A stretch of 64,000 nt of DNA from Tetraselmis striata. Its lineage: Eukaryota > Chlorophyta > Chlorodendrophyceae > Chlorodendrales > Chlorodendraceae. The stretch spans positions 62,001-126,000 of the forward strand of contig VCJN01003488.1 in assembly GCA_006384855.1 (NCBI GenBank), written 5' to 3'. Under the pieces are notes generated by a model that saw only the letters and a program-made list of their open reading frames with translations, did not search any database and had not been told where the DNA came from. Every line of letters starts with the position of its first letter. Within the stretch, counting starts at the first letter, position 1. Shown here piece after piece: positions 25,409 through 36,640 of the stretch. Both the position numbers and the translations under genes were made by a program.

Positions 25409-25964
25409 ACCGCCAGTGGTAGGTGATATAGCTAATATAGTGATATATAATAATGGCAGTAGTAGCGCGCTGCTGACGCGAATGATATACTAATCCACAA
25501 ATATAGTAATTCGTGTTATTATTTATTTGCGTCTTCACGAGCAGTTACAGTATTCTTACGTATGTCGCCGCGCGCCGCAGTCAGCAGACCGAGCGAGCGC
25601 GAGCCCGCGCCGCCCGGCCCGGCAAAGGCGGCAATCGGCAATGTTTGAAAGTTCAGGTATGGAGATAATGGAGGCGTGGCGCGGGCTCGTTCGTTAGGTG
25701 TTGCTTTCGGGCGTGGTGTCGGAGCAGGCTTAGCTCCGAAACCATTATGATACATACAGCCAGCGCTTATTCGTCATCCTATCGGCCATACTTCTAATAC
25801 CTCCCGTATCCGCCGGACAAAGTAGCATATTAACTGCCTTTATAGTAATATAACACTAACGATGATCAAACGCCAGTAGCTGGACAAAATAGCGACCAGG
25901 ATCGTCCGACGCTGTAATTGCCCCAGCATGCTGGCATGGCAGCATGGCGCGGTGGTGGCGATAA
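24124..25964. other. Intergenic with a possible minus-strand ORF relic
   Basis: No intact gene. A CT microsatellite runs 25373-25406. A minus-strand frame (24814-25272) contains 'AARERVRCLIYRRRY', closely matched at the protein level by a plus-strand frame at about 40077-40115. This hints at a shared transposon protein fragment. Nothing else is recognised. Confidence 0.4.
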
Positions 25965-26143
25965 TGTTCTAAACTAGTTTATGTGGTTTCTCTACCTGTA
26001 CGAGATAGCCCTGACGCGGCGCCCGTAGCGCGTGTGTGCGCGCGCACGATTGCGGGGGCCGGTCAGAGCGACCACCTGCCTTCACGGCGGACCGACCGGT
26101 CACTCTCCTTTGCTGTGGCACGCTCCATCGAGCGCACCACAGC
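25965..26143 (+). repeat. A1 repeat of DIRS/PAT-like element
   Basis: Left 179-bp copy, beginning TGTTCTAAACTAG and ending CGCACCACAGC. It contains an inverted CTTTGCTGTGG ... CCACAGCAAAG pair near 26108-26145 that can form a hairpin. Ends are defined by loss of identity with A2. Confidence 0.9.
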
Positions 26144-26429
26144 AAAGTCGCGGCAATTTTGCCGCGCAGGGTGCCGGTCTTCCGCCATCGTACCATGTAC
26201 GGTGAGCGACGCCTTTCGGGGCCCCCCCTGGGAGAAACCCGTTAGGGTTTGTGTGGTTAATGTACGCGCGCCGCTTGCGACGTGCTAACTACTACCCGCG
26301 AACGAGCTGCTGATTACTCGCCCAACGCGAGGAGAGGACGAAGCTGCAGCGCTTCCCCATTCAGTGGAACAAGGTCCAAGACCTTCGACCAGTGTCGACC
26401 AACAGTAACCCCTGGCTGCCCTTTCCCGT

Positions 26430-28700
26430 GTGGGCATGGCTCGATCTGTACGGGCCCCTACTCGGCGTAGGTGTCGCGATGCGCTCCGATTGGGGCGTAT
26501 GCCGGCGTATGCCCGTCGTCTAGTACAGATTCGAGTACAAAGTGACAGTACACTGCCAGTGGCCAAGCCAGCGCCCAGTGGCACATGGCTACTCCCACGC
26601 CGCGGCACTCCTACTGTGCCGCGCACCGTGGACCCTGACGCCGACGCGGAGAGGGCCAGCAGAGCGACAGGGCGCTCTGCTCGCCCCCCTCGCGACATCG
26701 ATCGCGCCAATTCCTGTACTCCCGACTCCCCTTTTATGAGACATCGCGTCCGTCGTAATCTCGGCAACTGGCAAGCTGCTGGCGCAAATCGCAGTGTTCT
26801 CAACTGGATATCCCGAGGTGTACGCGTTCCTTTCTTGGACGGGCTTGCCCCACCTTCTTTTCATCAGGGGGTGTCAATGGGGGATGCTACTCCTGCTCAA
26901 CTGGAGTTTATGGACGGTGAATTGGCTCGCTTCCTGGCCGTTGGGGCCTGGGAGCGAGGCTACTGCGCAAAATGGGTGTCCCGGCTGTTCCTGGTTCCTA
27001 AGCCTGGAACAAACAAATGGAGGCTCATCATTGACCTTCGCCCCCTGAACCGCTATTGTGAGACGCGCGATCTTTCGTTTGAGACGCTTTCGCATTTACG
27101 CAACCTGGCGCGCCCCGGGGACTACATGTTACAGATGGACCTGCAAGACGGGTTTTACGCGGTTGGAATCGCCCCTGAGGACAGGGATTTTTCCACTGTC
27201 GATTACCGCGGCACTCTGTACCGACTGGCTGGCCTTCCCATGGGCTGGTCTCTGTCCCCCTATTACTTCTGCCAATTCACCAACGTCCTCACTAGGGCAT
27301 TGCGTCGTAACCCGGCTGAAGCAGATGGCACACCTATTTTCCGGCGACGATTTGGCCTGCGCATGTTGCCCTACATGGACGATTTCCTGTTTCTAGCTCG
27401 GACTCAGGCTGAGGCCATCTGGCAACGTGACTACATCGAACGCCACCTCTCGGGCTTTGGTCTGCTGCGCAACCCCAACAAGGGCGTGTGGGAGCCCACC
27501 CAGAAGCTTGTGCACCTGGGGTTAGAAATTGACACATCGGGGTCACCTACTCTTCGTGCGCCCGCTGAGAAACTCGCCAGCATTGCTCGCGCGGCCAAAC
27601 GCCTAATCCAACGAGCGAAACGCGATCGTCGGTGGTTGCCAGCTCGCGAGTTGGCCGCTCTCGCGGGCAAATGCCAGTTTCTCTACTTGGCCATTGCCCC
27701 TGCCCGTTTCTACCTTCGTGAGCTGCATGATGTGCTCAAGACGCGCGACTCTTGGTCCGGCCGCGTCAAGCTTACCCGCCAGCTCGAGCGCGATCTGCAA
27801 TGGTGGGTGGGTGTGCCCACCCAACACAACGGCCGCCCCATTAACCGCCCCGTCGAAACCGGGTACCTACACGTCGACAGTTCGTCTTACGGCTGGGGTG
27901 CCGTTTTGAACGAGCACCATGAAGCTCGGGGTTTTTGGTACGACGATGACCGCAATGCGCACATTACCCTGAAAGAGCTCAAAGCCGTCCGCCTGGCTAT
28001 CGAGTCCTTCCTCCCCATGCTCCAAAACCGCCACATCCGCTTGCACGAGGATAACCAAGCAGTTGTCGGCGTCCTCACTAACCTCACCTCTCGCTCTCCA
28101 CGCCTCATGGCTGAGCTACGCAAAACGTGGTACCTCATGGACACGCACGGCATCACCCTTTCCGTGCGCTACATCCGTTCTGCAGCGAATATCTGGGCTG
28201 ACCGCCTTAGTCGCGAGGTTGATTGCGACGACTGGCAGTTCAACCCTCGTCGATTCGCCTCGCTCACTGCTAAATGGGGCGCCTGCACCATCGACCGCTT
28301 CGCGACTTCTGAAAACGCCCTCCTGCCCCGCTACAACGCCCGTTGGCGTGACCCGCGGTGCGAGGCCGTCGACGCCCTGCGCCTCTCCGACGCTGCATGG
28401 CGTTGCGAACGTAACTGGTGTAACCCTCCGTGGAACCTCATCGGCGATCTAGTCTCCAAACTTGAGTCCAGCGGTGCCCCAGCCATCGTCATTGTTCCCT
28501 ACTGGCCTGACAAAGCTTGGTACCAGCTCCTCTCGGAGATGTGCTCCGACATGCGCTCTTGGAAGCCGCGCCACGACCTCTTCATTCCTGGCCGTACCGG
28601 CGACCGCCTTCCTGTGGGCGCACCCCGCTGGCCTGTCGTCGCCTTCAACATTCCCGCCCGTGACCCCCGCCCGTGGCCTGCTGCGCCCGGCATTTTCTAG
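26430..28700 (+). CDS. DIRS-type reverse transcriptase-RNase H-methyltransferase polyprotein
   Basis: An intact 756-codon frame with no stop or frameshift. Residues about 185-330 are reverse transcriptase: 'LVPKPGTNKWRLIIDLR', the first catalytic Asp in 'LQMDLQDGFYAV', 'GLPMGWSLSP', and the YMDD box at about 315-318. RNase H follows, with acidic residues in 'LHVDSSSYGWGA', 'HITLKELKAV', 'LHEDNQAVVGV' and 'IWADRLSR'. The C-terminal ~140 residues carry NPPW (in 'NWCNPPWNLIGDL') and 'IVIVPYWPDKAWY'. These are typical of the methyltransferase-like domain found in DIRS elements. The first ~100 residues are Arg/Pro-rich and may precede the true start, for which Met103 ('MRHRVRRNLGNW') is the alternative. 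It lies between the A1 repeat and B1, which begins directly after its stop. Expected role: copying the element RNA into circular DNA. Confidence 0.93.
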   Translation: MGMARSVRAPTRRRCRDALRLGRMPAYARRLVQIRVQSDSTLPVAKPAPSGTWLLPRRGTPTVPRTVDPDADAERASRATGRSARPPRDIDRANSCTPDSPFMRHRVRRNLGNWQAAGANRSVLNWISRGVRVPFLDGLAPPSFHQGVSMGDATPAQLEFMDGELARFLAVGAWERGYCAKWVSRLFLVPKPGTNKWRLIIDLRPLNRYCETRDLSFETLSHLRNLARPGDYMLQMDLQDGFYAVGIAPEDRDFSTVDYRGTLYRLAGLPMGWSLSPYYFCQFTNVLTRALRRNPAEADGTPIFRRRFGLRMLPYMDDFLFLARTQAEAIWQRDYIERHLSGFGLLRNPNKGVWEPTQKLVHLGLEIDTSGSPTLRAPAEKLASIARAAKRLIQRAKRDRRWLPARELAALAGKCQFLYLAIAPARFYLRELHDVLKTRDSWSGRVKLTRQLERDLQWWVGVPTQHNGRPINRPVETGYLHVDSSSYGWGAVLNEHHEARGFWYDDDRNAHITLKELKAVRLAIESFLPMLQNRHIRLHEDNQAVVGVLTNLTSRSPRLMAELRKTWYLMDTHGITLSVRYIRSAANIWADRLSREVDCDDWQFNPRRFASLTAKWGACTIDRFATSENALLPRYNARWRDPRCEAVDALRLSDAAWRCERNWCNPPWNLIGDLVSKLESSGAPAIVIVPYWPDKAWYQLLSEMCSDMRSWKPRHDLFIPGRTGDRLPVGAPRWPVVAFNIPARDPRPWPAAPGIF

Positions 28701-29013
28701 TCGGCAAACCAGACGATCCTTGTGAAATGTTCTAAACTAGTTTATGTGGTTTCTCTACCTGTACGAGATAGCCCTGACGCGGCGCCCGTAGCGCGTGTGT
28801 GCGCGCGCACGATTGCGGGGGCCGGTCAGAGCGACCACCTGCCTTCACGGCGGACCGACCGGTCACTCTCCTTTGCTGTGGCACGCTCCATCGAGCGCAC
28901 CACAGCCCGCCCAACCCTCCCTGGCTGTGGGATCGTATGCCTGCAAATTCCTGAATTTCACAACCTGTAACCAGACCTGGCATTCTTCGGCAAACCAGAC
29001 GATCCTTGTGAAA
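28701..29013 (+). repeat. B1-A2-B2 right-end repeat block of DIRS/PAT-like element
   Basis: B1 28701-28727 and B2 28987-29013 share TCGGCAAACCAGACGATCCT followed by TGTGAAA. A2 is 28728-28906. Between A2 and B2 lie about 80 bp of unique sequence. Comparing the left junction, the B1-A2 junction and the right junction leaves a two-base overlap (AA), compatible with a tyrosine-recombinase crossover. Confidence 0.88.
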
Positions 29014-29147
29014 CCTAATAAATGGGGCACTGGGTGCCGGGTACAGCTCCACAGGCAAGCAGCGTCAGCACCAGCACACTACCTGTAGCATACCACGAGC
29101 ACCACCCCTTAAGCAGTGGCTGCCTAGACACTCAGACTGTCGATTGG

Positions 29148-29995
29148 ATGGAGATCAATGGCGCGCCGCTCAATGGCGGCGACGAAGGGCGGTCGCCCTT
29201 CGAGGACAGGAGCGGGGCCGACGAGATAAGCCTTAACGGCGGGGGCGCTCCGCCGTCGGACGCCGATCCAGGCGGCGGGGCCCCAGCACCGGCGCGCGCG
29301 CCCTCGACGACAGCGACGGCCCCGGCGCGGTCGCTGTCCATGTCCATGGCAGCGCAGCAGGCGGCCGCGCTGGCGGAGGTGGAGGCGCGCGTCGAGGAGG
29401 AGGACGCGGAGCAGCCGCACCTGTTCCGCCGCGGCGAGCCGGACGGCGACGGCGGCAGCGGTGAGCGCACGAATGTCATATGTCCTTGTGTCCTCCCAAA
29501 ATGCGCCGGCGGCGGTGAGTGGGGGAGGTGGGCGACCCCATTTGCGACAGAGGAGGGCTGAGGCTGTACGCGCGCGCGTGGGCCTGCCTCGCAGGCGGGC
29601 TCGGCGGCGAGCGCACCCGCGGGGGCGGCTGCGGGCCGACGCAGCTGTGGCGCGCGGTGGCCGGCAGTCTGCGGCGCCTGCTGCGCACCCTACTGGACAC
29701 CGCCGCGCACTTTGTGGTGTTCGTCACCCTCGCGCACGGATCCTGGCTGTCCTTCTTCACCGTGGCCACCGGTGCGCCACCGCCACCGCCACAGCCCGCG
29801 TACCCACAGAGGGGGCCGAGGCGAGCGCAGCAGCAGCAGCAGCATGTGCCGCCATGCAGCGCGTAGCGGTGCCCCGACCATCTCAAGCGCAAACCTTGAG
29901 AGTGAATAATGGCGATTAAGTAGCATGACGCACTCCTCAGATCAACATGTAGTTACAGCCCCATTATGGGGTAGATGCACACCATTATAGGGTAG

Positions 29996-30082
<87 letters not shown>

Positions 30083-33000
30083 GTACCGTATGTACTATGT
30101 ACCGTATGTATACACAACTGTTTACATATGTTTCTGCGGCTCTGCTGGGGGAGCGTGATGGTACAGGGGGCCGTTTGTTTGAATAAGCACATGATTGACG
30201 CACGGCGTGCCGCTGCCGCGGCGCAGCGGTGGGCTTCACCGCATTCTACACGCTGTACGACGGCGGCAGCATGGCCGCCAAGCTGGACTGGCAGTTTGTG
30301 TCGTTTGCGCTCGTGTTCCCGGTCACGTTTTTCCTGGCGGAGACGTGGCGCCGCCGGGAGCGCGGCCTGGCCAAGATGGCGGGCATCAAGAGCCTCAGCC
30401 TCTGGCTCTACCTCGCGCACCGGGACTGGCTGCACTCGGTGCCCAACACCCCCCCCCCCCCTTCCCTGTTCCCCTGCCAGCTTCCCTCTTCCCTCCGCAC
30501 CACGCTAGACATGATGGGATCCTCCTCCCGGCACAGGCTGCCCCCTCTGGCAGGGCGGCGGGCTTTGCGCCTGGCTCACTCCCCCCGCACTTCCCCCGCA
30601 CCCCCACCCACTCTCTCTCTCTTTGCTTCCCCGCCTGTGCAGGACAAGCTGCCGGAGGGGCACCTGGACACAGTGAAGACGGTGCTGGTGAAGATGCTGT
30701 GCGACCTGCATGGCTACATCACCCTGCGCCGCCTCACGGTGCGCACCGCTCCGCATGATGCTCATGTGGCTTGGGGGAGGGGGGGGGGGGGGGGGGGGGG
30801 GACAGGGGGGACAGGGGGCGCACGATGCGCTGCTGCGGGGCTGCGGGTGCCGGTGTGGTTGCTGCCGGTGTGGTCGCTGTCGCGGAGGGGCAGTGGGTAC
30901 AGGGCCGGGTCGAGGAGCGCCCAGTGCCTGTGTGGGAGCGGCGTGGCCTATCGCCACCCCAGATGCCAGGCGAGCGCGCGCATGATGTCCCACCACACGG
31001 CAGCGGCACCACGTCCATTACAGTAGGACAGTATGTACTCGCGTGACAGCTGGGTGGTCGCACGCACACGCCTGGCCGCAGCGCCTACCCCCCGTTCTCC
31101 ACGCGGTTTGTGCGTCGTATGCGTGCGCGGTGCTGCCCGCCCACAGTCAGTCTGCGCCGTGGCGTCAGGGGGCGGGGCGACGCACGCCTCCCCCCCGGAG
31201 CCTTCCCTCCGGCGCGCCGGAGCCGTTTCTTGCAGTTGTTGCAGTTGTTTAACACCGCCGTCCCGCATACTGCACAGACCTGTCATGCTGTCACCGATGT
31301 CAGTACACAACATGCCTATGCCGGTGCATTTTACTGCATGTAGTATTAAGAATATCATGCCGCACATCTCAAATGATTACGTCCAACACAAGCAGCACCA
31401 GTGTCGCAGTGTGTGTTGCACTTTGTGATGAGGGGCAAATAAGCACAGCTGAGGTGCGGAGGTTTGCAAAGCGCTGAAGCCTCAGGCAGCCCACCAAAAT
31501 GTAGCTACCGATATACACATATATTTCTATATATAATGTTACATTTGATATAAGATGTAACATTAGCTGGCGCGAAGCCAGAAGGCGGAGTCAACGTCGC
31601 GGCGCGGAGCGTCATATAGGGGGTGAAGGGAGGGCGGCCACGCACGGCTACATACCTAGCAGCATGCGCCGACATTTGCAACGTGGGGGCGATCCCCGCC
31701 GCACTTAGCCTCTTACGTCAATCGGGCGCGCATGGCTCGCTGGGCATGACGGTACAGTCGCATTGCGACTTCATTACAGTGCTGGAGAGTCGGGCGCGCG
31801 TTGTGGCTACCTTTGCAAAGACGCACCGAAATCGAGACGGGCGGGCATACTACCGGAAGGCCGCCGGGGCCTTCATTCTACGGTGTACGAGATGTACGTG
31901 GCTGTGTGAGGCCGCGCAGCTGACCTGGCAGCGCATGCTTGGGTGTACGCGTGCCGATGGTCCGTTGTAGCGCCCGGCCCGAGTGAAGCAAGCATGTGAA
32001 TTTGGTGGTGGTGGGGGGGGAAGTGGGGGGGGGGGGGGGGGGGCAGCTCCCCACACTTAATAGCCTCCTAATCGGAGGGCTCATTACGGAAAGGGGAAGG
32101 GGGGGCCGGCGGGGGGGGGGGGGGGGGGGGGGTCTACCACCTACCCTACCTTACCCTACCCTACCCTACCCTGCCCATGGCCATGGCTTGGCAGCGGCCA
32201 TGGGCGACGCCTGCTAGACTGTATTGCCCCCCTCCCCTTCGACCCCCCCCCCCCCCCCCCCCCGCCCCCCCTCCTTTGGCTCACTGCTGGCGGTGCCGCC
32301 CAGACGCGCGACCTGTACTTTGCGGTGGGCAAGAACCACCGCTTCCTGGAGTTTGAGGACAAGCGGCGGCAGTGGCGCCGCGGCATGTACATCCAGATGA
32401 AGCTTCTCTCGCGCCTGTGCGAGGCGCTCAAGGTGCCCCCCCCCCCCCCCCCTCCCCCTCGTCCGTCGGGCCCTCCTTGCCCCTTGTGTATGGGAGGATG
32501 GCAATGCCTCGCTCTGCGGCCTGCCCCTCCTTTGCCTTGGGACACGCTTCCTCCTGCCCCCCCCCCCCCCCCCCCTCCCCCCTTCCCCTCGTCCGTCGGG
32601 CCCTCCTTGCTCCTTGTGTATGTATGGGAGGATGGCTCGCTCTGCGGTCTGGCCCTCCTGTGCCTTGGGACACGCTTCCTCCTGCCCCCCCCCCCTCCCC
32701 CCCCCCCGCGCTGCGGCCACCCAAGGCATGGCACTCCTGACTCCATTGTGTGCTCCGTATTGGGCGGCAGGACTGCGGGCTGCCCACCAACGAGGCGTCG
32801 CGCATCAACCAGTACCACTCGCTGCTGCTGAAGGACGTGGAGGAGGTGATGAACATCAAGGTGCCCCCCCCCCTTCTGCCTCGGGCGAAGATGCGCCACC
32901 AAAGATGAGGTGGCGCATCTTCTACCTCACCGCAGAAAGCGATGGCACTGCCACCTCACGCCAAGTCCTGCGCCCCGCGTGTCGAATCAAGAGCCCTCCC

Positions 33001-35636
33001 CTCTCTCCCTCCCGCTTCCCCCCCCCTCCACTGCAACCCAAGCCCCCATCTGCTTTTTCACAACGCCAGAATGTCATGATGGTCAACCGAGACAAGGGAA
33101 CATGTCAGTACAGGAAGATGCCCCTCTCTCGGCTCTCGGAGCGCATTGATACCGGCATTTCTCCCTACTCTCAAACTCGTGCCGCTGTCCCCATGGCGCC
33201 TGACAGCACCCGCTGCGTATGCCGGCTTCCCCAAGTCCCATGCATCATGCTCCGGCTGTTTAATGTTTTAACTTTTTTCCGGTGGTTTGAGGCTGAGCTG
33301 GGCAGCGACGGGTATCCGCCGAGGATGGGGATGTCCAGGGGGTGTTCGGATTGACCTCACGATGCCAGCTCGCCGGGCATCTCTGGCTGGCATAGGTCGC
33401 TACCATGGCCCCAGGCGCGCCAGCGTCGCCCATGGACCCGCAACCTTACTCTCGTTTCCCGGCACCTCTCCCCTTTCTGGCGGGCAGGACTACCGCACCC
33501 CGCAGGGCATCCGCAGCTTCACGCGCGTGTACGTCATCCTCATCTGGACCATGTTTGGCAGCTACTACGCGTGGGTGGCGCAGCAGACCGGCTCCCTCGC
33601 GTTTGCCATCTGCCTGGCCGCCACCTCCTCCCTCGCCCTCGTCGGCCTCATCAAGGTGCACCAAGCTTGGCCAACCCCCTCCCCCTCTTCCCATACCGCC
33701 GCCGCCGCCGCCGCCACCGCCGCCGCCATCAAGCAAGGCACCGAGAGCAGCCACTCCAGCTCGCCACGCGGGGTGGCTGACAGCGCGGCCCGCCGTGCGC
33801 AGGTGTCCATGACAATGGAGGACCCGTTTGAGTCCGTCGGCGTGGACGACGTGCGCACCAGCCGGGACCTGGCCGAGGTGCGCGCGTCCGCTTGAGACGG
33901 TCTCTTTCACCCTGCCTTGAGGGGGGCTATCAAGCGCTGCCTCTGCTGGAGAGGATTGCCGGGGGGGGGGGGGACATGTTTCAACGTCGGGACATGCATC
34001 GTTGGGTAGCGTGGAATGCGGGGCGCACATTGTGTAGGTATATTGCTGACCAGCCCTCTGGTGCATCGCTCGAAAAGGCAGGGCAGCGCGCGGCAAGCTG
34101 CCGGACATAACGCCATGTTGTCACACATTTCTTCTGTTGACGTGTAGCTGCCAGCCGGCCCACTTACAAAAGCACCCTGGCGTAATCCATCTACCATGTT
34201 CGTTCAGATGTTGACGAGGGGACAATGGTTGAGGTATCCGAACGGAGATAGGAGCATCCTTGCCGGGGCCCGATACAAAGGTTGAGCGTTGGGACTAATT
34301 GCCCCATCCTTGACACCCGCCGTAGTTTATTGCATGTATTCCCCCCCCCTATGGTACGGGCTTGCTAAGGGATGGACAGCGGTCCCCCCCTCTTCATTTC
34401 TCTCTCTCTCCTGTGATCGCCGCTTGGGGCGCTATAACGCTTGTGGTTGCATGCTGACCGCGCTTGCCCCCACCCAGGTGATCTTTGCCATCAAGGACGA
34501 CAGCCTGGAGGACAGCCTCAAGCTGCTGGCAAACGACACCGACCTCTCGCTGGACCAGATTGAGGAGGTGCTCCACCCGATCCACCGTCACCGCGTCAAA
34601 CTCGTGCGCTCTTGGACGCATTACAACGCTGACACCCCACCGCACCAGTCTTGGCCCCTGGCCAATGCTGGTGTAGGGAGGGGGTCTTGCACGGATGCAG
34701 TTTTGGCAGGCGCCTTCATGGCAGTTTCCCAGAGTTTGTGGTTAGAGCATCTTGGTGGCCCTGTCAGCGTGCGTGACTCAATTGGTCACGGCTCATGCGG
34801 ATGTGGGACCAAGGTATGGGTTACTCCGGGCTAGCGGTCGAATGGCAGTCTTTCGGGCTCGGGTGTTTCCTCCGCCCGCCGGTTTGAAGGTGGCAGGATT
34901 GATTGTTGACATCCTGCTGGCGTGCGCCTCTCAATCCGCAATCGGGCAAAATGACGTAATCACCGAGTGGCCCTGGCGGCCCGTGGGGTCCTTGCGCCTG
35001 TGAGCAGTCCTATGAGTGCCTTTAATTGGCGGCCAGGGCATGGGTTGTATGAAGACCATGGCGGGGCTGGTATTGGTGAATTTGAAATTTGAGACAACTC
35101 GATCCCGGGCGGGCCGGCTTCCTGAACCCGCACAGGGTCGACTAGGCCCGTTGCATGGCGTCCTTTGAAGGCCAAGTGACATAGGGACAACTTGCAGTCG
35201 GCGGGCATATGGCAAGCTTTTAGGGAGGAATGTTGAGGCTTCCATTGGCTCGTCGGTCCGCTGAGACTCTGCCGTGGCCCCGGCTGTTGCCCACAGGAGG
35301 GCGAGGAGCCACTGTCGCCGAACAAGCTGAACAAGGGGTCGCTCTTCCCGGTGTGGTCGGTGCGTTGCCCGCCCCCCCCCCCCCCCCCCCCAACCTCCCC
35401 TTGCCTTTCTCTTGCTTGTCTCCTCCTGCACATAGCCGCCCCGTTGCCACGCCGCCTTGTGCCTTGCGCGCTTTGCCTCATTTAGACGGCTCTGACGCGT
35501 GGGCGCCCTTGCGCATCAGGCGCATCAGCAAGAGAAGCTGCAGGGCAAGATCCTGCGGCAGAGCCCACGCGCCGCCGCGCCCCACCCCCGGCTGGCCAGC
35601 CCCACCAACACCACCAGCGCGGGCAACACTGCCTGA
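29148..35636 (+). CDS. Multi-pass membrane protein, tentatively bestrophin-like, 11 exons
   Basis: Exons: 29148-29460, 29595-29771, 30227-30438, 30643-30738, 32304-32432, 32771-32860, 33488-33655, 33803-33877, 34478-34603, 35297-35350, 35520-35636. Phases close to 1557 nt (518 residues) and all junctions are GT-AG. The N-terminal ~110 residues are acidic, Ala/Gly-rich and probably disordered and cytosolic. Hydrophobic segments follow: 'FVVFVTLAHGSWLSFFTV', 'FVSFALVFPVTFFLA', 'VYVILIWTMFGSYYAWVA' and 'LAFAICLAATSSLALVGLI'. Between the second and third is a charged loop with 'AETWRRRERGLAKM'. After the last segment comes 'MEDPFESVGVDDVRTSRDL'. The DPF-acidic motif just after the membrane region resembles bestrophin chloride channels, but the rest does not let me be sure. 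The tail ends 'SPTNTTSAGNTA'. Intron 4 (30739-32303) is unusually long and holds G tracts, a TACCC array and an unassigned frame. The first exon may be preceded by an unseen untranslated exon. Confidence 0.62.
29999..30077. repeat. (AC)n microsatellite in intron 2 of the membrane-protein gene
   Basis: About 39 uninterrupted AC dinucleotides within intron 29772-30226. Confidence 0.95.
31560..32175 (+). other. Insert-like content of long intron 4
   Basis: Within intron 30739-32303 a 115-codon plus frame (31623-31970) encodes an unrecognised Arg/Cys-containing protein. It is followed by two G tracts (about 32028-32043 and 32112-32132) and a short TACCC tandem array (32139-32171). The host introns are usually 100-650 bp, so part of this intron may be an insertion. 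No terminal repeats were found to prove it. Confidence 0.3.
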
Positions 35637-36312
35637 CCCGCTCGCTTGGGATACTCCTCCATGCTTCCCGCAACCTCCCTGGCGGGCTTGTGAGTAGCTA
35701 GCCAGCGAATGGGCTATCCTCATCAATTGTTATCTTTGCTTTCTTCCATTCCCACTCGGAGGCCCGTAGTCCAATTCTGGCGCTGCCTCCTCTCGCGCCT
35801 CTTCCTCCTTTTGGCTCGGAATGACCCGCCTTCCAACCTGAGCCCCTCAAATGGAGCGCTCTACGTTCCAGGCGCCTCCTCCACCAAGGCGCGCAGGGTG
35901 AGGGACATCCTGAGACAGCGCTCGATGCGCCGGCCGTCGCCACCTCGTGATACATTATTTTCGTCCGCCGGGGCCGGGGGGGGGGGGGGGGGGGGGTCAT
36001 GCAGGGTCAGTTCAGGACCAGTTTGCATAAGAGAGAGGGAGGGGGGCATGAGAGGAGTGCCTATTCCCAGAGGAAAGTGCTCACGGAGGTCAGAGTGCGG
36101 CTGCTGGATGGCCGACAGCGCGATGCTGCTCGACCCCCAGAGCTGACAGTGCTTGAGTATGACTCCGACTCTGTCGGCAGCAGTTTGGGTTGCCGCTGCC
36201 CCTCAAATGCTCGGCAGGCGCCACGTGTGTGGGTTTTTGTAAGGTTGATTTCATGGTGGCAACACATCGCTTCCGACGGACAGTAGTAGCATGCAGTTGG
36301 TCACGTGTCGAG
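35637..36312. other. Intergenic, 3' of membrane-protein gene
   Basis: Short frames only, with a G tract at about 35977-35997. No terminator or polyadenylation signal could be assigned. Confidence 0.4.
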
Positions 36313-36605
36313 CATTCACCCCGCTTCCTTCCGGGTTTCTGCTATGCAACCTATTGAGAAATGATGGCAAATATATGGGGAATTGCGAGAAGGGGTGTGG
36401 AAGAACATGCCGGGCGCGCAGTGTGTGTGTGTGTGTGTGAGTGTGTGTGAAGAGATGTCCGCGGATATAACACAGTTCAGTGCCGTTTCATTTATTGTTG
36501 CATATTTTGTATTATTGTATCTGGCCCGCCACAGGCGTCTCGTTTGAAGCATAGCCGCAGATACTGAATGAAACTGAAGTGAAATATGCTACATCCGCGG
36601 ACATG

Positions 36606-36640
<35 letters not shown>

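Larger units (their letters stand above)
25965..29013 (+). mobile_element. DIRS/PAT-like retroelement with split direct repeats (A1-ORF-B1-A2-B2)
   Basis: A compact 3.05-kb element. Left repeat A1 (25965-26143) and A2 (28728-28906) are 179 bp each and, as far as I can compare by eye, identical. A 27-bp repeat B occurs as B1 (28701-28727), directly abutting A2, and as B2 (28987-29013) at the right edge. This A1-internal-B1-A2-B2 order is the split direct repeat of PAT/Ngaro-type DIRS retroelements. Such elements integrate by a tyrosine recombinase and make no target duplication. B1-A2 equals the junction expected from joining the two ends in a circle. The internal part holds one ORF (RT-RNaseH-methyltransferase). 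No gag and no tyrosine recombinase are found between the repeats, so this copy probably depends on enzymes supplied by other copies. The match between the A copies argues for recent insertion. Confidence 0.88.

Noticed and set aside
25965..28906. LTR retrotransposon interpretation of the two 179-bp repeats
   Set aside because: The second repeat is internal to a B1-B2 pair, there is no integrase or target duplication, and the RT is DIRS-type.
32156..32902. 248-codon minus-strand Gly/Arg-rich ORF
   Set aside because: It is generated by C tracts on the plus strand in introns of the membrane-protein gene and runs antisense to its exons.
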